Source of the DNA: Ferrithrix thermotolerans DSM 19514
GTDB lineage: Bacteria > Actinomycetota > Acidimicrobiia > Acidimicrobiales > Acidimicrobiaceae
Direction: 5' to 3'
NCBI RefSeq assembly: GCF_900128965.1
Contig: NZ_FQUL01000013.1
Coordinates: 1 to 60,299, forward strand
DNA: 60,299 nucleotides
Numbering within the stretch: position 1 is the first letter of the stretch; each line of letters opens with the position of its first letter. The position numbers and the translations under genes were made by a program. The notes beneath the pieces were generated by a model. The model was given only the letters and a program-made list of their open reading frames with translations, did no database searches and was not told the origin of the DNA. Shown piece after piece: positions 25,643 to 38,487 of the stretch.

Positions 25643-26602
25643 ATGCCTTCGGTAAGCGTTGACAATCTCTTAGTTCTTCCAAGAGTGAAGGCACCAGATG
25701 CTACAAAAAGGTGGCGCAAGGTGTACAAGGTATCGACCGCCCCTCATGGCGTCGAAGGAGCTGGATTTGAGGTGTGGAGGGGGTTCTTTGGCTCTACCAT
25801 GCAAAGAACCGATCCGTTCATATTTTTAGATCAGATGGGTCCTGTGGTCTATGAACCCAAAGAGGCAAAGGGCGCCCCATGGCATCCTCACAGAGGATTT
25901 GAAACCGTAACCTACCTAACCGATGGACAGATGGTACATCGTGACTCGCAAGGGGGAGGCGGCGTCATATCCGAGGGAGACACTCAGTGGATGACGGCAG
26001 GCTCAGGCATCCTTCACGACGAACTTCCGTCGGAAAAGATCATTGAAAAAGGCGGACTGTCTCACGGCGTCCAACTCTGGGTAAATCTACCCAGATCAAA
26101 GAAGTGGAGTCCTCCTCGATACCAAGCGATAGAGAAGTCCGACCTCGCTCTCCTTACCAACGAAGATGGAAGTTGCCTTATCCGGCTCATAGCCGGAGAG
26201 CTCGATGGCCATCGGGGAGCGGGCTCAACTCATACTCCAATCACCTACGCCCATGTGACGATGTACCCCGACTCACAGCTGCGTCTTGAGTGGAACCCCG
26301 CCTACAACGCCCTCGCTTATATCTTGGAGGGAGAGGGATGGGCGGGCCATGAGCGAGCACCATTTCGATCACATCAGCTGGTCGACTTCGGAGACGGCGA
26401 CGCTATCTTGCTGCAAAGCAAGAAGGAACAGAGTTCTAGTACTAAAGCGGTGGAGATCTTGTTGCTCGGCGGTCAGCCGATAAGGGAACCGGTAGTTCAC
26501 TACGGTCCGTTCGTAATGAACACCAAGGAAGAGATCGTCGAGGCTATTGAAGACTACCAGAGAGGGCGAATGGGCACCGTGCCAGCACAGTGGATAAACT
26601 AA
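25643..26602 (+). CDS. Pirin family protein
   Basis: A 319-residue bicupin. The N-terminal cupin carries the pirin signature HPHRGFETVTY and, further on, GSGILHDE, which supply the His/His/His/Glu metal ligands. The C-terminal cupin (about 190-300) lacks them, as usual. Bacterial pirins have been linked to quercetin 2,3-dioxygenase activity and redox sensing, and the role here is open. A GGGAGG site precedes the ATG. Confidence 0.88.
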   Translation: MPSVSVDNLLVLPRVKAPDATKRWRKVYKVSTAPHGVEGAGFEVWRGFFGSTMQRTDPFIFLDQMGPVVYEPKEAKGAPWHPHRGFETVTYLTDGQMVHRDSQGGGGVISEGDTQWMTAGSGILHDELPSEKIIEKGGLSHGVQLWVNLPRSKKWSPPRYQAIEKSDLALLTNEDGSCLIRLIAGELDGHRGAGSTHTPITYAHVTMYPDSQLRLEWNPAYNALAYILEGEGWAGHERAPFRSHQLVDFGDGDAILLQSKKEQSSSTKAVEILLLGGQPIREPVVHYGPFVMNTKEEIVEAIEDYQRGRMGTVPAQWIN

Positions 26603-26832
26603 TGGACCGACAGACAAAAGACCAAGGCAAGTTCGGTCTGGTCTCTAGGTCTAAACTTACCGAAACATGAACTAGGGGAATTGTGCTGTTGGGCCGCTCC
26701 GAGACATGAAAGAAAGAACCTTGCCAAGGTCGAGAGTTCAACATAGTCACCTCGTCGTAGCAGGCTCGGAGGGTCTATAACTCGGCAAAAGACAGTAGAA
26801 TTAGCCCGTCTTGTACAACTCGGAGGAAACCA

Positions 26833-27237
26833 TTGCTGGCTTCATCACTTACCGCACTTAGGCTTACACTACATGTGCTTGCTGCTTCAATCTGGGTCGG
26901 CGACCAGTTTACGCTGCTGGGCATGGTCCCAACACTTAGAGGTGCTGGGGAGACGACCACTGCCGCCATCACTAAGGCCTTTAGTCGGCTTGCCTGGCCA
27001 GCGTACGTGGTTCTCATCGCCACCGGCCTATGGAACGTAGCAACTTTCAATATGAACACCGTCACCACCGCTTGGAAGATAGTTTTAGGGGTCAAGATAA
27101 CCGTCGCGCTTTTGGCCGGTCTCGCCGCATATCTGCATCAACGTGCGAAGTCGAAATCGCAGATCGCCTTGTGGGGATCGCTCTCCGGCCTTACCGCCGT
27201 AGCCGCTCTGACGCTTGGTGTCTTCTTGGCGGGCTAA
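26833..27237 (+). CDS. Small four-helix membrane protein (CopD-like)
   Basis: A 134-residue integral membrane protein with four hydrophobic helices (about 5-25, 45-70, 80-100, 110-133). The first helix motif LHVLAASIWVG resembles CopD/YcnJ-type copper or haem membrane proteins, but it is much shorter than full CopD. The TTG start is supported by CGGAGGAAACCA just before it. Function not established. Confidence 0.65.
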   Translation: MLASSLTALRLTLHVLAASIWVGDQFTLLGMVPTLRGAGETTTAAITKAFSRLAWPAYVVLIATGLWNVATFNMNTVTTAWKIVLGVKITVALLAGLAAYLHQRAKSKSQIALWGSLSGLTAVAALTLGVFLAG

Positions 27238-27383
27238 ACTAACGCCACTTCTTTTTCTGGTGGTACGCGTCGTACTCCAACATTTAACGCTAAAGTAATA
27301 CTTTCAAAGACGTTCACCGGGCCACCGTCGTCCCGAACCAAAGTCACCCATACACGGATAACTATGGCAAAGGATCAAAGACA

Positions 27384-30300
27384 TTGGCTTTTCACATAGG
27401 TCTATACTCTCCCGAGTTCGAACACGACGCTTGCGGGGTAGCCTTCATAGTAAACATAAAAGGTCACAAGTCTCACAAAGTGATCGAGGACGGACTGGCA
27501 GCCCTATTAAATATGGAGCATCGAGGGGCAACTGGAAGTGAGCCTGACACAGGTGACGGTGCGGGCATCCTTATACAGATGCCAGATGAGTTTCTAAGGA
27601 CGAGAGTATCCTTCGAGCTTCCCCCGTTAGGTTCATACCTCTCAGGGATAGCCTTTTGCACCGAAGACGTCACCTCTAGCCTTGAGACTCTGCAGAGGAT
27701 CTGCAAAGAAGAGTCACTAGAGCTTCTCGGACTCAGAGAAGTGCCGAGGGATAACTCTACACTTGGAAAAACCGCTCTTACAAACGAGCCTGAGATGATT
27801 CAGGTCTTCATCTCCTCAGCTAAAGGAGCATCCGATCTAGCGCTAGAGCGCCAGGGCTTTGTCCTTAGAAAGCGGTCGGAGCACGAGATCAAGGGACTTT
27901 ACTTCCCATCTCTTTCCACCAGAACGCTCATCTATAAAGGCATGCTCACCACGCCTCAAGTTAGGGAGTACTTCTTAGACCTAGACGACCCTGACCTCAA
28001 AAGCGCAATCGCCTTGGTACATTCAAGGTTCTCAACCAACACCTTTCCCGCATGGTCGCTGGCGCAACCCTTTCGCCTTAGCGCTCACAACGGCGAGATA
28101 AACACTATCAAGGGGAACCGCAACTGGATGAGAGCGCGCCAGAGTTTGCTGGAGAGCGCCGAGATCGGCGGTGATCTATCTCGAATCTTTCCTATCGTCA
28201 CCCCTGGCGGCTCCGACTCCGCCTCTTTCGATGAAGTTCTTGAACTGCTTCATCTTGGCGGGCGCTCACTACCCCATGCAGTCATGATGATGATCCCCGA
28301 GGCTTGGGAGAACAACACCGATATGGATCCGGACAAGCGTGAGTTTTATCGCTTTCACGCATCGCTGATGGAGCCCTGGGACGGTCCCGCCTCCATCGCC
28401 TTTACCGATGGAACCCTTATCGGAGCGGTTCTGGACAGAAACGGACTCAGGCCGTCACGCTACTGGGTAACCAGCGATGACGAGGTGATTATGGCTTCTG
28501 AGGTCGGCGTTGTCGAAGTTGATCCAGCCAAGGTAATACGCAAAGGACGGTTGCAGCCCGGGCGGATGTTTCTGATCGATACAGCTAAAGGACAGATCGT
28601 ATCGGATGAGGAGATCAAAAAGACTCTTGCAACACAGCATCCCTATGCCAGTTGGATCGAAGAGAATCTACTCGAGATCGACAAGTTGCCGCCCCGATCC
28701 ATGCTTACTCCGCAGCACAGCTCCATCGTCACCCATCAGCGACTATTTGGATACAGCGAAGAAGACCTAAGGATACTGCTTGCACCCATGGCTACTACAG
28801 GTCAAGAACCAGTAGGTTCTATGGGATCTGACACTCCTCTTGCGGTGCTGTCCGAACGACCCCGGCTACTTTTTGATTACTTCACACAGCTGTTCGCCCA
28901 GGTCACCAATCCGCCTTTAGATGCTATAAGGGAAGAGATCGTAACCTCTACCGCTGCGACGATAGGGCCAGAGCGTAACTTGTTGAAGCCAGAGCCGCTA
29001 TCGGTGCGCCAGATCCAGTTACCGTACCCGATCATCCCTAACGACGATCTAGCCAAGCTCATGTATATCAATGAGAGCGGTGAGACACCGGGATTCTCCT
29101 CCTACGTAGTGGACTGTCTCTACGAGGTGAACGGTGGCGGAGCCGCTTTGGAGAGTGCTCTTGAAGCCGTGATCGAATCTGTAATCGAAGCTATTTACGA
29201 CGGCAAGAATACGATCATCCTCTCCGATCGTCACTCAAATAGGGAGCTAGCTCCGATACCGTCGCTTCTCTTTGTCTCTGCAGTACATCAAAGACTAGTT
29301 CAAGAACAGCTTCGCACCAAGATCGCTCTTGTTGCAGAGGTGGGCGACGCACGCGAGGTGCATCACATGGCACTTCTCTTGGCATATGGAGCCGGAGCGA
29401 TCAACCCATATCTTGCCTTTGAGACGGTCGTTGACCTCATAAGGGATGGGAAGATTACGGGGATCACCCCTCAGAAGGCGATCAAGAACTACATCAAGGC
29501 CTGCGGTAAGGGCGTTACAAAGATCATGTCGAAGATGGGCATCTCAACTATCGCCTCTTATCGCGGATCCCAGGTATATGAAGCGATCGGACTGAGCAAC
29601 GAGGTAGTGGAGCGATACTTTAGCGGAACATCCTCCAAGATTGGGGGTGTGACCCTGTCTGAGATATCAGATGAGGTTCTAAGGCGTCACAGGCTTGCAC
29701 ACCTTGAACGACCTGCGGAGTTTGCCTTTAGAGACCTAGAGGTCGGTGGCGAGTACCAGTGGCGAAGAGAGGGTGAGTATCACCTATTCAACCCTGAGAC
29801 AGTCTTTAAACTACAGCACTCCACAAGAACCAAACGATTTGACGTCTTTAGGGACTACACACGCCTCGTTGACGACCAGTCGAAGCGGCTAGCCACACTG
29901 CGAGGGTTACTTACCTTCAAAGAAGGTGTGAGGGAGCCTGTCCCAATAGATGAGGTAGAGCCCGTTAGCGAGATAGTAAAGCGGTTCTCTACCGGAGCTA
30001 TGTCGTATGGCTCTATATCGCAAGAAGCACACGAGACTCTGGCGATCGCTATGAATCGTCTGGGTGGCAAATCCAATACCGGTGAGGGTGGTGAGGATCC
30101 CGATCGATTCGTGCCTGATGCAAACGGCGACTCTCGACGATCAGCGATCAAGCAGGTCGCCTCGGGTCGTTTCGGAGTGACCTCAGAGTATTTGGTAAAC
30201 GCCGATGACATCCAGATCAAGATGGCTCAAGGTGCCAAACCAGGAGAAGGCGGACAGCTTCCTGGAGAAAAGGTGTACCCCTGGATCGCTAAGACAAGGT

Positions 30301-31877
30301 ACTCCACTCCCGGCGTTGGGCTCATATCTCCGCCGCCCCATCATGACATCTACTCAATAGAGGATCTTGCGCAACTGATATACGATCTCAAAGCAGCCAA
30401 CCCCGAGGCAAGAGTGCATGTAAAGCTCGTAGCGGAGGCCGGCGTTGGTACTGTCGCTGCCGGGGTCGCCAAGGCGCACGCTGATGTGATCTTGATCTCG
30501 GGGTCCGACGGCGGCACGGGCGCAAGCCCGCTCAACTCGCTCAAGCACGCTGGAGCTCCCTGGGAACTTGGTCTGGCCGAGGTACAGCAGACTCTCTTGC
30601 TAAACGGCCTGCGCGACCGAGTCGTAGTACAGACCGACGGTCAACTCAAGACCGGACGGGATGTGGTTATCGCAGCCCTGCTTGGGGCAGAGGAGTTCGG
30701 CTTTGCAACCGCTCCGTTGGTGGTATCGGGTTGCATCATGATGAGAGTATGCCACCTAGACACCTGTCCCGTCGGCATCGCAACGCAAAACCCCGAACTC
30801 AGAAAGCGTTTCAGCGGAAAGCCTGAGTTCGTAGAGACCTTCTTTGAGTTCCTTGCGGAAGAGGTTCGACAGTACCTAGCCAAGCTCGGCTTTCGTTCCA
30901 TCCAAGAAGCCGTCGGACACAGCGAGCTTCTGGACGTCTCGACGTTAGCTTCAAACCCCAAGGCTAAAACGCTTGACCTCGCCCCAATGCTCAAGACGAT
31001 CGATCCATGGCCTGGTCAGGAGCGTAGCTATAAGCCTTCTTCCAGGGAGTTGCCTACGGACACCTTGGACTACAAGATCTTGGAGCTTTGTAGGACATCG
31101 ATTCGCAAAGGTACGCCCTACAAAGGCAGCTTCAAGGTCAAGAACACCGACAGGACCGTAGGGACAACCATTGGTTACGAGCTAACCAAAACCCATGGAG
31201 GTAAAGGTCTGCCTGACGATACGATCTATCTACACCTAGAGGGATCTGCCGGGCAGTCTCTAGGAGCCTTTCTGCCTCGGGGCATCACCATAGATCTCGA
31301 AGGTGATGCCAACGACTACGTAGGAAAGGGGCTCTCAGGAGGAAAGATAGTTCTGAAACCCCATCGCAGCTCACCCTTCGTTGCCGAGGACAACATAATC
31401 GCAGGAAACGTCTTACTGTACGGTGCCACGAGCGGAGAACTCTATGTGCGCGGTATCGTCGGCGAACGCTTCGCTGTTCGCAACTCTGGAGCTACTGCCG
31501 TCGTCGAAGGAGTCGGGGATCATGGCTGTGAGTACATGACTGGAGGCCGGGTGATCGTCTTGGGACCAACAGGAAGGAACTTCGGTGCGGGAATGTCGGG
31601 CGGCGAGGCGTATCTGTACGACCCTGACGGTCTGGCCCCTAGAAACGTCAATCCAGAGATGGTGGACCTAGATCCTCTTTCAGAAGAAGATGTAGCGTTT
31701 ATAAAAGATGCCCTCGAGATACATCACACTCTCACAGGGTCATCTGTTGCGAACGCAATTCTTCAAAACTTTGAAGACTCCCTAGCCAGTTTCGTAAAGG
31801 TATTTCCACGAGACTACAAAGCGGTGTTGGCACAGAAAGACCAGACTCTCGAGCTAACAGGGGTTGGAGGTAAGTAG
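27384..31877 (+). CDS. gltB: Glutamate synthase large subunit
   Basis: A 1497-residue NADPH-GOGAT alpha subunit that makes two glutamates from glutamine and 2-oxoglutarate. The N-terminal nucleophile is C17 in HDACGVAF after a short propeptide. Then come the class II amidotransferase domain (to about 430), the central domain, the FMN-binding synthase barrel ([33 protein letters not shown]), the 3Fe-4S cluster in [15 protein letters not shown], and the C-terminal beta-helix with repeated GG..G motifs. The start is TTG 27384. Its stop overlaps the gltD GTG by one base (TAGTG). Confidence 0.97.
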   Translation: MAFHIGLYSPEFEHDACGVAFIVNIKGHKSHKVIEDGLAALLNMEHRGATGSEPDTGDGAGILIQMPDEFLRTRVSFELPPLGSYLSGIAFCTEDVTSSLETLQRICKEESLELLGLREVPRDNSTLGKTALTNEPEMIQVFISSAKGASDLALERQGFVLRKRSEHEIKGLYFPSLSTRTLIYKGMLTTPQVREYFLDLDDPDLKSAIALVHSRFSTNTFPAWSLAQPFRLSAHNGEINTIKGNRNWMRARQSLLESAEIGGDLSRIFPIVTPGGSDSASFDEVLELLHLGGRSLPHAVMMMIPEAWENNTDMDPDKREFYRFHASLMEPWDGPASIAFTDGTLIGAVLDRNGLRPSRYWVTSDDEVIMASEVGVVEVDPAKVIRKGRLQPGRMFLIDTAKGQIVSDEEIKKTLATQHPYASWIEENLLEIDKLPPRSMLTPQHSSIVTHQRLFGYSEEDLRILLAPMATTGQEPVGSMGSDTPLAVLSERPRLLFDYFTQLFAQVTNPPLDAIREEIVTSTAATIGPERNLLKPEPLSVRQIQLPYPIIPNDDLAKLMYINESGETPGFSSYVVDCLYEVNGGGAALESALEAVIESVIEAIYDGKNTIILSDRHSNRELAPIPSLLFVSAVHQRLVQEQLRTKIALVAEVGDAREVHHMALLLAYGAGAINPYLAFETVVDLIRDGKITGITPQKAIKNYIKACGKGVTKIMSKMGISTIASYRGSQVYEAIGLSNEVVERYFSGTSSKIGGVTLSEISDEVLRRHRLAHLERPAEFAFRDLEVGGEYQWRREGEYHLFNPETVFKLQHSTRTKRFDVFRDYTRLVDDQSKRLATLRGLLTFKEGVREPVPIDEVEPVSEIVKRFSTGAMSYGSISQEAHETLAIAMNRLGGKSNTGEGGEDPDRFVPDANGDSRRSAIKQVASGRFGVTSEYLVNADDIQIKMAQGAKPGEGGQLPGEKVYPWIAKTRYSTPGVGLISPPPHHDIYSIEDLAQLIYDLKAANPEARVHVKLVAEAGVGTVAAGVAKAHADVILISGSDGGTGASPLNSLKHAGAPWELGLAEVQQTLLLNGLRDRVVVQTDGQLKTGRDVVIAALLGAEEFGFATAPLVVSGCIMMRVCHLDTCPVGIATQNPELRKRFSGKPEFVETFFEFLAEEVRQYLAKLGFRSIQEAVGHSELLDVSTLASNPKAKTLDLAPMLKTIDPWPGQERSYKPSSRELPTDTLDYKILELCRTSIRKGTPYKGSFKVKNTDRTVGTTIGYELTKTHGGKGLPDDTIYLHLEGSAGQSLGAFLPRGITIDLEGDANDYVGKGLSGGKIVLKPHRSSPFVAEDNIIAGNVLLYGATSGELYVRGIVGERFAVRNSGATAVVEGVGDHGCEYMTGGRVIVLGPTGRNFGAGMSGGEAYLYDPDGLAPRNVNPEMVDLDPLSEEDVAFIKDALEIHHTLTGSSVANAILQNFEDSLASFVKVFPRDYKAVLAQKDQTLELTGVGGK

Positions 31878-33334
31878 TGGCAGATCCCAGAGGCTTCCTT
31901 AAGTTCACCAGAGGTCAAGCGCAGAGAAGGCCAGTTGAACTCCGTCTGAAGGACTGGCGGGAGGTGTATAACCCTATAGCTTCGGACTTTGTAACACAGC
32001 AGGCGTCTCGTTGCATGGACTGCGGTATTCCGTTTTGCCATCAAGGATGTCCACTAGGGAATCTCATCCCGGAGTGGAACGACTTGGTATATCGGGAGGA
32101 GTTCGACCGAGCGATCGATCGCCTTCATGCGACAAACAACTTTCCGGAGTTCACAGGACGACTTTGCCCTGCTCCCTGTGAGACCGCCTGTGTTCTTGGC
32201 ATCAACAGCGACCCAGTCTCTATCGAGCTGGTCGAGAAGTCAATAGCTGAACACGCCTTCGAACACGGACTCATACAACCCATAGATCCAGTCGCAGAGA
32301 CCGGGAGACGTGTTGCTGTCGTTGGATCTGGACCATCAGGACTCGCGGCAGCTCAACAGCTTCGGCGAGCCGGTCATAGTGTTGACGTATATGAACGCTC
32401 GGACAAGCCAGGTGGTCTCCTGCGCTACGGCATACCTGAGTTCAAGATGGAGAAGTGGGTACTCGAGCGCAGATTAACACAGCTTAGGGCCGAGGGGATC
32501 ACCTTTATATGCAACACTGAGATCGGCATCGACATGACACTCTCTGAACTGAGAGGAAGATACGACGCCGTCGTACTCTGTATTGGCGCAGGTGTGCCGA
32601 GAGAGATCGAGGTCGAAGGCCGTGAGCTATCGGGGATCTACCAGGCCATGGAGTTTCTTCCGTTGGCAAACCGGGTCGCACTGAAAGAGCTTCCGTTTCA
32701 TCCCATGAGTGCTAAAGACAAGGCCGTCGTGATAGTTGGAGGTGGAGACACAGGAGCTGACTGCCTCGGAACAGTACATCGTCAAGGCGCACGCTCAGTT
32801 GTACAACTTGAGATAATGCCCGAACCACCAAGAGAGAGACCGGCTTCCAACCCTTGGCCTACCTGGCCAACACTATATCGCATATCATCGGCGCATGAAG
32901 AGGGCGGAGACCGTATGTTTTCCCTCAGTACAAAGCGCTTCATAGGATCCGATGGAAAGGTACAAGCCCTCGAGGTGGTCGAGGTAGAGATGAAGATGAC
33001 GGACTCTGGTCTTAGATTTGAAGAGATACCTGGCAGCCAAAGGAGAATCGAGGCTGACCTTGTGCTGATTGCAACAGGGTTTCTTGGTCCTGAAAAGACT
33101 GTGCAAAACGGCAGTCCTCTTCCCACGGACCCTCGCTCAAACATTCAGACAGATAGAGATTGGATGGTTGAGGAGGGACTCTTCGCCGCTGGTGACTGCA
33201 GACGTGGTCAGTCTCTGATCGTATGGGCTATCGCGGAAGGAAGATCTGTCGCCAAGGCCGTTGACCGTTACCTCATGGGCGAGAGCTTCCTTCCAGCCCC
33301 AATTCAGACAGATACTCGAGCCTTGGCTCTATAA
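31877..33334 (+). CDS. gltD: Glutamate synthase small subunit
   Basis: A 485-residue NADPH-dependent beta subunit that feeds electrons to GltB. The N-terminal low-potential 4Fe-4S ligands are C46, C49, C54, C58 and C97, C101, C105. The FAD motif is VAVVGSGPSGLAAA, and the NADPH site is VVIVGGGDTGADC. The GTG start overlaps the last base of gltB's stop, so translation is coupled. guaB1 follows after 29 bp and may be co-transcribed. Confidence 0.97.
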   Translation: MADPRGFLKFTRGQAQRRPVELRLKDWREVYNPIASDFVTQQASRCMDCGIPFCHQGCPLGNLIPEWNDLVYREEFDRAIDRLHATNNFPEFTGRLCPAPCETACVLGINSDPVSIELVEKSIAEHAFEHGLIQPIDPVAETGRRVAVVGSGPSGLAAAQQLRRAGHSVDVYERSDKPGGLLRYGIPEFKMEKWVLERRLTQLRAEGITFICNTEIGIDMTLSELRGRYDAVVLCIGAGVPREIEVEGRELSGIYQAMEFLPLANRVALKELPFHPMSAKDKAVVIVGGGDTGADCLGTVHRQGARSVVQLEIMPEPPRERPASNPWPTWPTLYRISSAHEEGGDRMFSLSTKRFIGSDGKVQALEVVEVEMKMTDSGLRFEEIPGSQRRIEADLVLIATGFLGPEKTVQNGSPLPTDPRSNIQTDRDWMVEEGLFAAGDCRRGQSLIVWAIAEGRSVAKAVDRYLMGESFLPAPIQTDTRALAL

Positions 33335-33357
33335 GGTGGAACGTCAGCTAGTCTTGA

Positions 33358-34800
<1,443 letters not shown>

Positions 34801-34847
34801 GTAAAGCCCTAACTTGCAGTTGCATCAACTATGGTATAACACTAAAG

Positions 34848-34920
34848 GCGCTCGTAGCTCAACGGATAGAGCATCTGACTTCGGATCAGAGGGTTGGGGG
34901 TTCGAATCCCTCCGAGCGCG
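34848..34920 (+). tRNA. tRNA-Arg (TCG)
   Basis: A 73-nt class I tRNA: acceptor GCGCTCG pairs with CGAGCGC, D-arm TAGCTCAACGGATAGAGCA, anticodon loop CTTCGGA gives TCG, and the T-arm carries GGTTCGAATCC. CCA is not encoded. It starts 47 bp after guaB1. Confidence 0.95.
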
Positions 34921-35579
34921 CTACGCTGATCCAATCCCAAGAAGTTTTTCAGTTATCTCGACCTCATAAGGGTCAGCCCCTCTGCAGCAAGTAGCTCTAC
35001 TTTGTCAGAATGACCCATGTGTCAAGGTTCTAAGCACATGGGTGGTTTGGGGGCGTAGTAAAAGATGTGTCACATCCCTATCGCACGAATTGCTCTTTTT
35101 TCAAGACGGCTTTCATTGCGTTCGCCTCTGCGTATGATTCGTTCCGCCAGTACCCTCGAGCTTGAGGTGGCTTAGCTCAATACTCTAGTTCGGAAAACGT
35201 AACCTAACCATCACTGCACTGTGGTCAGTAGTTATAGTCTTTGGCTTCTACGTCCTCATCACTTTGTAGTTACACGGAACGGAACCAAACGACAGGCGTC
35301 TGACGGACTGCCTCAGAAGTGATCGTCGACCTACAGACGCGGTCTAAAACCGTAACCATATCGAAAGCTTCTCCAGATGGCGGTGAGGTCGGGAACGTAG
35401 AGAACCTAGCATGCACAAGCAAATACCGCTCTATCCCCAAAATGCAGTCATAGTCAGCGCTATGTCGCAGTGGCGTACCGATACGACGACGTCCACTTTT
35501 TGTCTGGCACTAAGTCAGGTTAGCAAAATACAAACCCCACTTGACTCCGAATAGATATCGAAGCTTTCAAGGACGAATC
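34921..35579. other. Intergenic stretch with one hairpin
   Basis: Nothing coding is supported. A 9-bp inverted repeat (35013-35021 with 35035-35043, ACCCATGTG / CACATGGGT) about 95 bp after tRNA-Arg may terminate its transcript; no T-run follows. The remaining 500 bp show no recognisable element. Confidence 0.45.
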
Positions 35580-35828
35580 ATGAAAAAGAATATGGCGGTA
35601 GCATGTACAATGACTAAGCCGGCAGGAAGAGTTGCACGGATCGTAATCGGAGCTGCGATTATCGCAGTAGGTCTAATGATGACCTCCACCACAGTACGAG
35701 ACGTGTTGGTGATCGTAGATCTGGTTCCCATACTCGCTGGAGTCGTAAACATCTGCGCAGTCTCCGCCCTAATAGGCGCTCCTTTATCGGGTGGCAAAGC
35801 TCTAAAGATGAGTCAAGGGGTAAGGTAG
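35580..35828 (+). CDS. DUF2892-like small membrane protein
   Basis: An 82-residue protein with two hydrophobic helices and the layout of DUF2892 (YgaP-type transmembrane) proteins: N-terminal MKKN, GRVARIVIGAAIIAVG, a short loop, and VPILAGVVNICAVSALIG, where the family has a Cys and a small-residue turn. The ATG at 35580 has AAGGACG upstream; the frame is open to 35541. Function not known. Confidence 0.65.
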   Translation: MKKNMAVACTMTKPAGRVARIVIGAAIIAVGLMMTSTTVRDVLVIVDLVPILAGVVNICAVSALIGAPLSGGKALKMSQGVR

Positions 35829-35907
35829 GAGACATCTCACAGACCCCATCCAGGTTTCAACTAGAAACAGTGATACTGCTTCGGGGTCTGATTGCAGCTG
35901 ATTGTCG

Positions 35908-37521
35908 CTACTGCAAAAGACCCATAGCTTGATCTAAAACATCGGAGATCTCGACGGTACTGTCACAGAATCCAGCAATGTGAGCATCGGGTCTCACGAC
36001 TACTGCCTGGCTATCATCCACACGTAGTGCGTGTCTAAGAGTTTGCGTGGGGTCTACCTCGGACCACAGCAAAAGCTGTACATAAGGGCGATCACAGGCG
36101 CTCTTACACATAGAGTTTCCAAAGACGCTAAAGCCATCGTGCAGGAGTTCCCTTACACGTGTTTTGGGAAGAAACTCCTCCCCAAGCGCAACATCTGGGA
36201 AGCACACTCCAGGTACCGGTGGTGGAGCGGAACCTCTCCGTGGGCGACCCTTGAAGGTTCTATCCGGTCTCTTCGTCGTCAAAGGAGAGTCCACATACCA
36301 AAAGGGTTCATAAAGCCGACCCGAGTCGACCTGTTCTATCGCCTCATCGTCACCAGAGCGTGCTCTTTCTAGAAGTGACACCCGCCTTCTGCGCTCTTCT
36401 TCGCCATGGGGAACCAAGAACCGCATCGTCTCGCTCGTAACCTCCAAGTTCTCCAGAGCGGCCGCCCGCCGCTCTGCGTCATAGGAGTCGAGAAGCTTCT
36501 CTCCAGCTACCTTCGCCTTGAGGAGACCTAGCTTCCAAGCCAGATTCTCTGCATCGTGAACGCCGCTGTTGAGACCCCGAGCCCCAAAAGGAGCTACTAC
36601 GTGGGCAGCATCTCCCGCCAGGAAGACCGCTCCGCTACGAAACCTAGAGGCTACTTTGCCGTGAAACCTGTATATAGATCTCCATAGCAGCTCGTAGGGT
36701 CGCTCCCCCACGATCTCACGTATACGTCTTTCAACCCCACCTGTCTCTTCCTCAGAGGTTAGATCAAATCCATCTGGGACTTGCCAGTCGATCCTCCAGA
36801 TTCCGTTAGGTTGCTCATGAATCAACACTTGACGTCCCCTATTCCAGGGTGGATCGAAGTAAAACCGCCGTTCTCCTTTGAACTCATCGAGTTCACATCG
36901 GATGTCACATATCAAGAAGAGATCATCAAAGGTTCGTCCCTCAAACTCTACGCCCAACTGCGACCTGAGCCTGTCCGAGTGAACTCCACTGCATAGCACC
37001 ACCCACCGCGACCGAAGGACCTGGTGGCCGAGGGAACCTTTTATCTCGACAAAGGCACCTTGCTCATCGGTCCCTACGCCAACGGCCTCTACAGCGTATC
37101 TAAGGTCGATCAATGGGTTTTTTGATATTAGGTCAAGGAGAACCGACTCGACCTCGGCCTGTGAGATATTTACAAATGGCGGAAGTATGGACCGGTCAGG
37201 GTCTTTAAGGTCGACTACAAATAGTTCATGGTCTTGATAGTAAGTCCGGCCCTTAGACCAAGTAAGCCCCATTTCAGCTATGACACCAGCCCCCAACGAA
37301 GCCCAGGTATCAAGTACCTCTCGTTGCTGGCAAAGTGACTTCGATCCAGGTGCGCTGCGTTGTTCTAGCTGTTCTAATACCAGCGTTCGAAGACCCCACT
37401 TCGCACAAGCTAAAGCGGTGCTCTGACCCACCGGACCCGCTCCTACAACCACTACGTCGAAGAGGGAGTTCGAGACCAGACGGTCTTGATGACCTGCTGT
37501 CACCTCTGCAGCTGGTTCCAT
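35908..37521 (-). CDS. FAD-dependent aromatic monooxygenase
   Basis: A 537-residue flavoprotein hydroxylase of the PheA/MhpA type. It has the N-terminal FAD fold VVVVGAGPVGQSTA, the second FAD motif FLAGDAAHVVAPFGARGLNSG with the DG/GD signature, and a C-terminal thioredoxin-like tail. It would hydroxylate a phenolic acid with NAD(P)H and O2. Being last in a minus-strand group with hmgA, it may form homogentisate from a hydroxyphenylacetate, or a related ring-cleavage substrate; this is inference. The ATG at 37521 overlaps the MBL gene by 22 nt, and a GTG at 37503 overlapping by 4 nt (GTGA) is an alternative. Confidence 0.8.
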   Translation of the reverse strand: MEPAAEVTAGHQDRLVSNSLFDVVVVGAGPVGQSTALACAKWGLRTLVLEQLEQRSAPGSKSLCQQREVLDTWASLGAGVIAEMGLTWSKGRTYYQDHELFVVDLKDPDRSILPPFVNISQAEVESVLLDLISKNPLIDLRYAVEAVGVGTDEQGAFVEIKGSLGHQVLRSRWVVLCSGVHSDRLRSQLGVEFEGRTFDDLFLICDIRCELDEFKGERRFYFDPPWNRGRQVLIHEQPNGIWRIDWQVPDGFDLTSEEETGGVERRIREIVGERPYELLWRSIYRFHGKVASRFRSGAVFLAGDAAHVVAPFGARGLNSGVHDAENLAWKLGLLKAKVAGEKLLDSYDAERRAAALENLEVTSETMRFLVPHGEEERRRRVSLLERARSGDDEAIEQVDSGRLYEPFWYVDSPLTTKRPDRTFKGRPRRGSAPPPVPGVCFPDVALGEEFLPKTRVRELLHDGFSVFGNSMCKSACDRPYVQLLLWSEVDPTQTLRHALRVDDSQAVVVRPDAHIAGFCDSTVEISDVLDQAMGLLQ

Positions 37522-38462
37522 ATCTCCAAGTCACGCTCCTTGGTCCACACAATTGGATCGGCTATACCATTTAGTTCATCGAAAACCCTTGCCACATCGA
37601 AGGGAACAGTGTGCTCAAAGATCGGCCATGTTGCGTACTTTGGGGCAAGAGCTTTATAGACTGCGTCAAATGCATCTTTTAGAGTTCCCTTCGCCTCGAT
37701 CGTCTTCGCAGTCTCACTTATAAGGGTGTTTAGAAAGTCTCTCGACTGTTCGATAGCGTTATCCACAGCTTTTTCGCCGTAGACGACCTTGCCCCTACCT
37801 CCAACAAGCACCTCGGCACCGAGGGACTTTACCTTGTCAAGAGTACTCGATGCCCACTCTAGGTGGTAGGCGTCGCCTGTGTATAAAGCCGCCTCAGCCT
37901 CCACTAGATCGCCGGCGAAGAGAACTTTCTCCCTTGGAAGCCAAACCACTATGTCACCTTTGGTGTGTCCCTTCCCTAGCCACGACAGGTGAATGGTTCC
38001 TCTGTCCCCTCCAAGATCTATCTCCATATGGTCTCTAAAGACCATGGTGGGATAGGTCAAACCAGGAATTGACTCAGGTTCTTTGAAGAGCCGAGGCATT
38101 CGTTGAAACTCCGAGTCCCAGTCTTCCTTGCCACGCTCAAGAATCAGGTCTCTAGTATTTGTATGAGCTACGATCTCCTCAGCACCAAAGGCCGATGCTC
38201 CCAGCACTCTTACTGCATGATAGTGAGAGAGCACAAGATATCTAATCGGCTTATCTGTCTCCTCTCTAAGCCTCCTAAGCCAGCTCTGCGCTGCCACTGG
38301 AGTTGCGCGTGCCTCGATGCATATCAGATAGTCTCTCGCCTCAATAGCTCCTACGTTGGGATCTCCTTCAGCACTCATCGCATATACCCCTGGAGCGATC
38401 ACTTCAAAGGTCTCTACCTTCTCCGCAAGATCCTCAGAGGATGCAAAGGGTTTTTCACTCAC
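37500..38462 (-). CDS. MBL-fold protein with altered metal motif
   Basis: A 320-residue metallo-beta-lactamase-fold protein in the homogentisate cluster. The usual HxHxDH is LSHYHAVR: H80 and H82 are kept, but Asp and the last His are V84 and R85. The third His (GKGHTKGD) and the bridging Asp (LFAGDLVE) are present, so at most one metal site is likely complete. It belongs to an uncharacterised subgroup. It lies 25 bp after hmgA and overlaps the monooxygenase start, so all three are probably one transcript. It could hydrolyse a pathway intermediate or thioester; no evidence decides. Confidence 0.75.
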   Translation of the reverse strand: MSEKPFASSEDLAEKVETFEVIAPGVYAMSAEGDPNVGAIEARDYLICIEARATPVAAQSWLRRLREETDKPIRYLVLSHYHAVRVLGASAFGAEEIVAHTNTRDLILERGKEDWDSEFQRMPRLFKEPESIPGLTYPTMVFRDHMEIDLGGDRGTIHLSWLGKGHTKGDIVVWLPREKVLFAGDLVEAEAALYTGDAYHLEWASSTLDKVKSLGAEVLVGGRGKVVYGEKAVDNAIEQSRDFLNTLISETAKTIEAKGTLKDAFDAVYKALAPKYATWPIFEHTVPFDVARVFDELNGIADPIVWTKERDLEIWNQLQR

Positions 38463-38487
38463 CTATCTCTACCTTCGCTTTCTTTTC

